Below, piece by piece: positions 21,371 to 21,378 of a stretch of 21,378 bases of DNA. Under the pieces are notes generated by a model that was not told where the DNA came from, did not search any database, and saw only the letters and a list, made by a program, of their open reading frames with translations. The stretch comes from a virus. A program made the translations under genes and the position numbers. Where the stretch lies: positions 1-21,378 of the IMG/VR virus record IMGVR_UViG_3300030118_006098; one strand, given 5' to 3'. Each line of letters begins with the position of its first letter. The first letter of the stretch is position 1.

Positions 21371-21378
21371 ATGCTATC

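Overview
The window reads as part of the genome of a marine T4-like myovirus, most likely infecting a cyanobacterium (Synechococcus/Prochlorococcus type) or a SAR11-like host. The DNA is visibly AT-rich and genes are tightly packed. About two thirds of the window encodes very large fibre proteins of the kind found in T4-like marine phages, and candidate late-promoter motifs of the T4/cyanophage type (NATAAATA or CTAAATA) precede three of the large genes. The host assignment is inference; no marker in the window fixes it.

Layout. (1) Positions 1-14986, plus strand: the end of an upstream gene, then a collagen-like tail fibre with a C-terminal tail-collar domain (83-3106), a 2-oxoglutarate/Fe(II) oxygenase (3142-3732), a small protein of unknown function, a 1974-residue fibre ending in an S74 self-cleaving chaperone, a 1339-residue fibre ending in a pectate-lyase-like beta-helix, and a glycine-rich adhesin resembling T-even gp38. 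(2) Positions 14980-16789, minus strand: three further 2OG-Fe(II) oxygenases in a tight operon with 4-nt overlaps. (3) Positions 16865-18474, plus strand, divergent: a compact flavin-dependent halogenase coupled by a 1-nt overlap to a fifth 2OG-oxygenase-like protein. (4) Positions 18478-21370, plus strand: a 38-residue small ORF, two DNA methyltransferases, and a ParB-like domain protein that has its own sigma70-type promoter, a structured 5' leader and an intrinsic terminator.

How the parts may work together. The fibres are the host-recognition apparatus. Five oxygenase-like genes plus a halogenase within about 15 kb, placed among and next to fibre genes, is the outstanding feature. One oxygenase follows directly after a fibre whose collagen stretch carries nearly all its lysines and prolines at the Y position of Gly-X-Y, the position that collagen hydroxylases modify. 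My main hypothesis is a phage-encoded tailoring set that hydroxylates, and perhaps halogenates, fibre side chains or a host small molecule. The sequence does not prove this. The methyltransferases and ParB-like protein look like a separate DNA-modification or early-gene module.

Regulation. Host-type sigma70 promoters precede the oxygenase at 3142, the halogenase, the minus-strand oxygenase operon, the methyltransferases and the ParB-like gene. The halogenase and minus-strand operon promoters overlap back-to-back and share one -35 element. Several promoters put the predicted transcription start at or next to the start codon, suggesting leaderless or nearly leaderless mRNAs.
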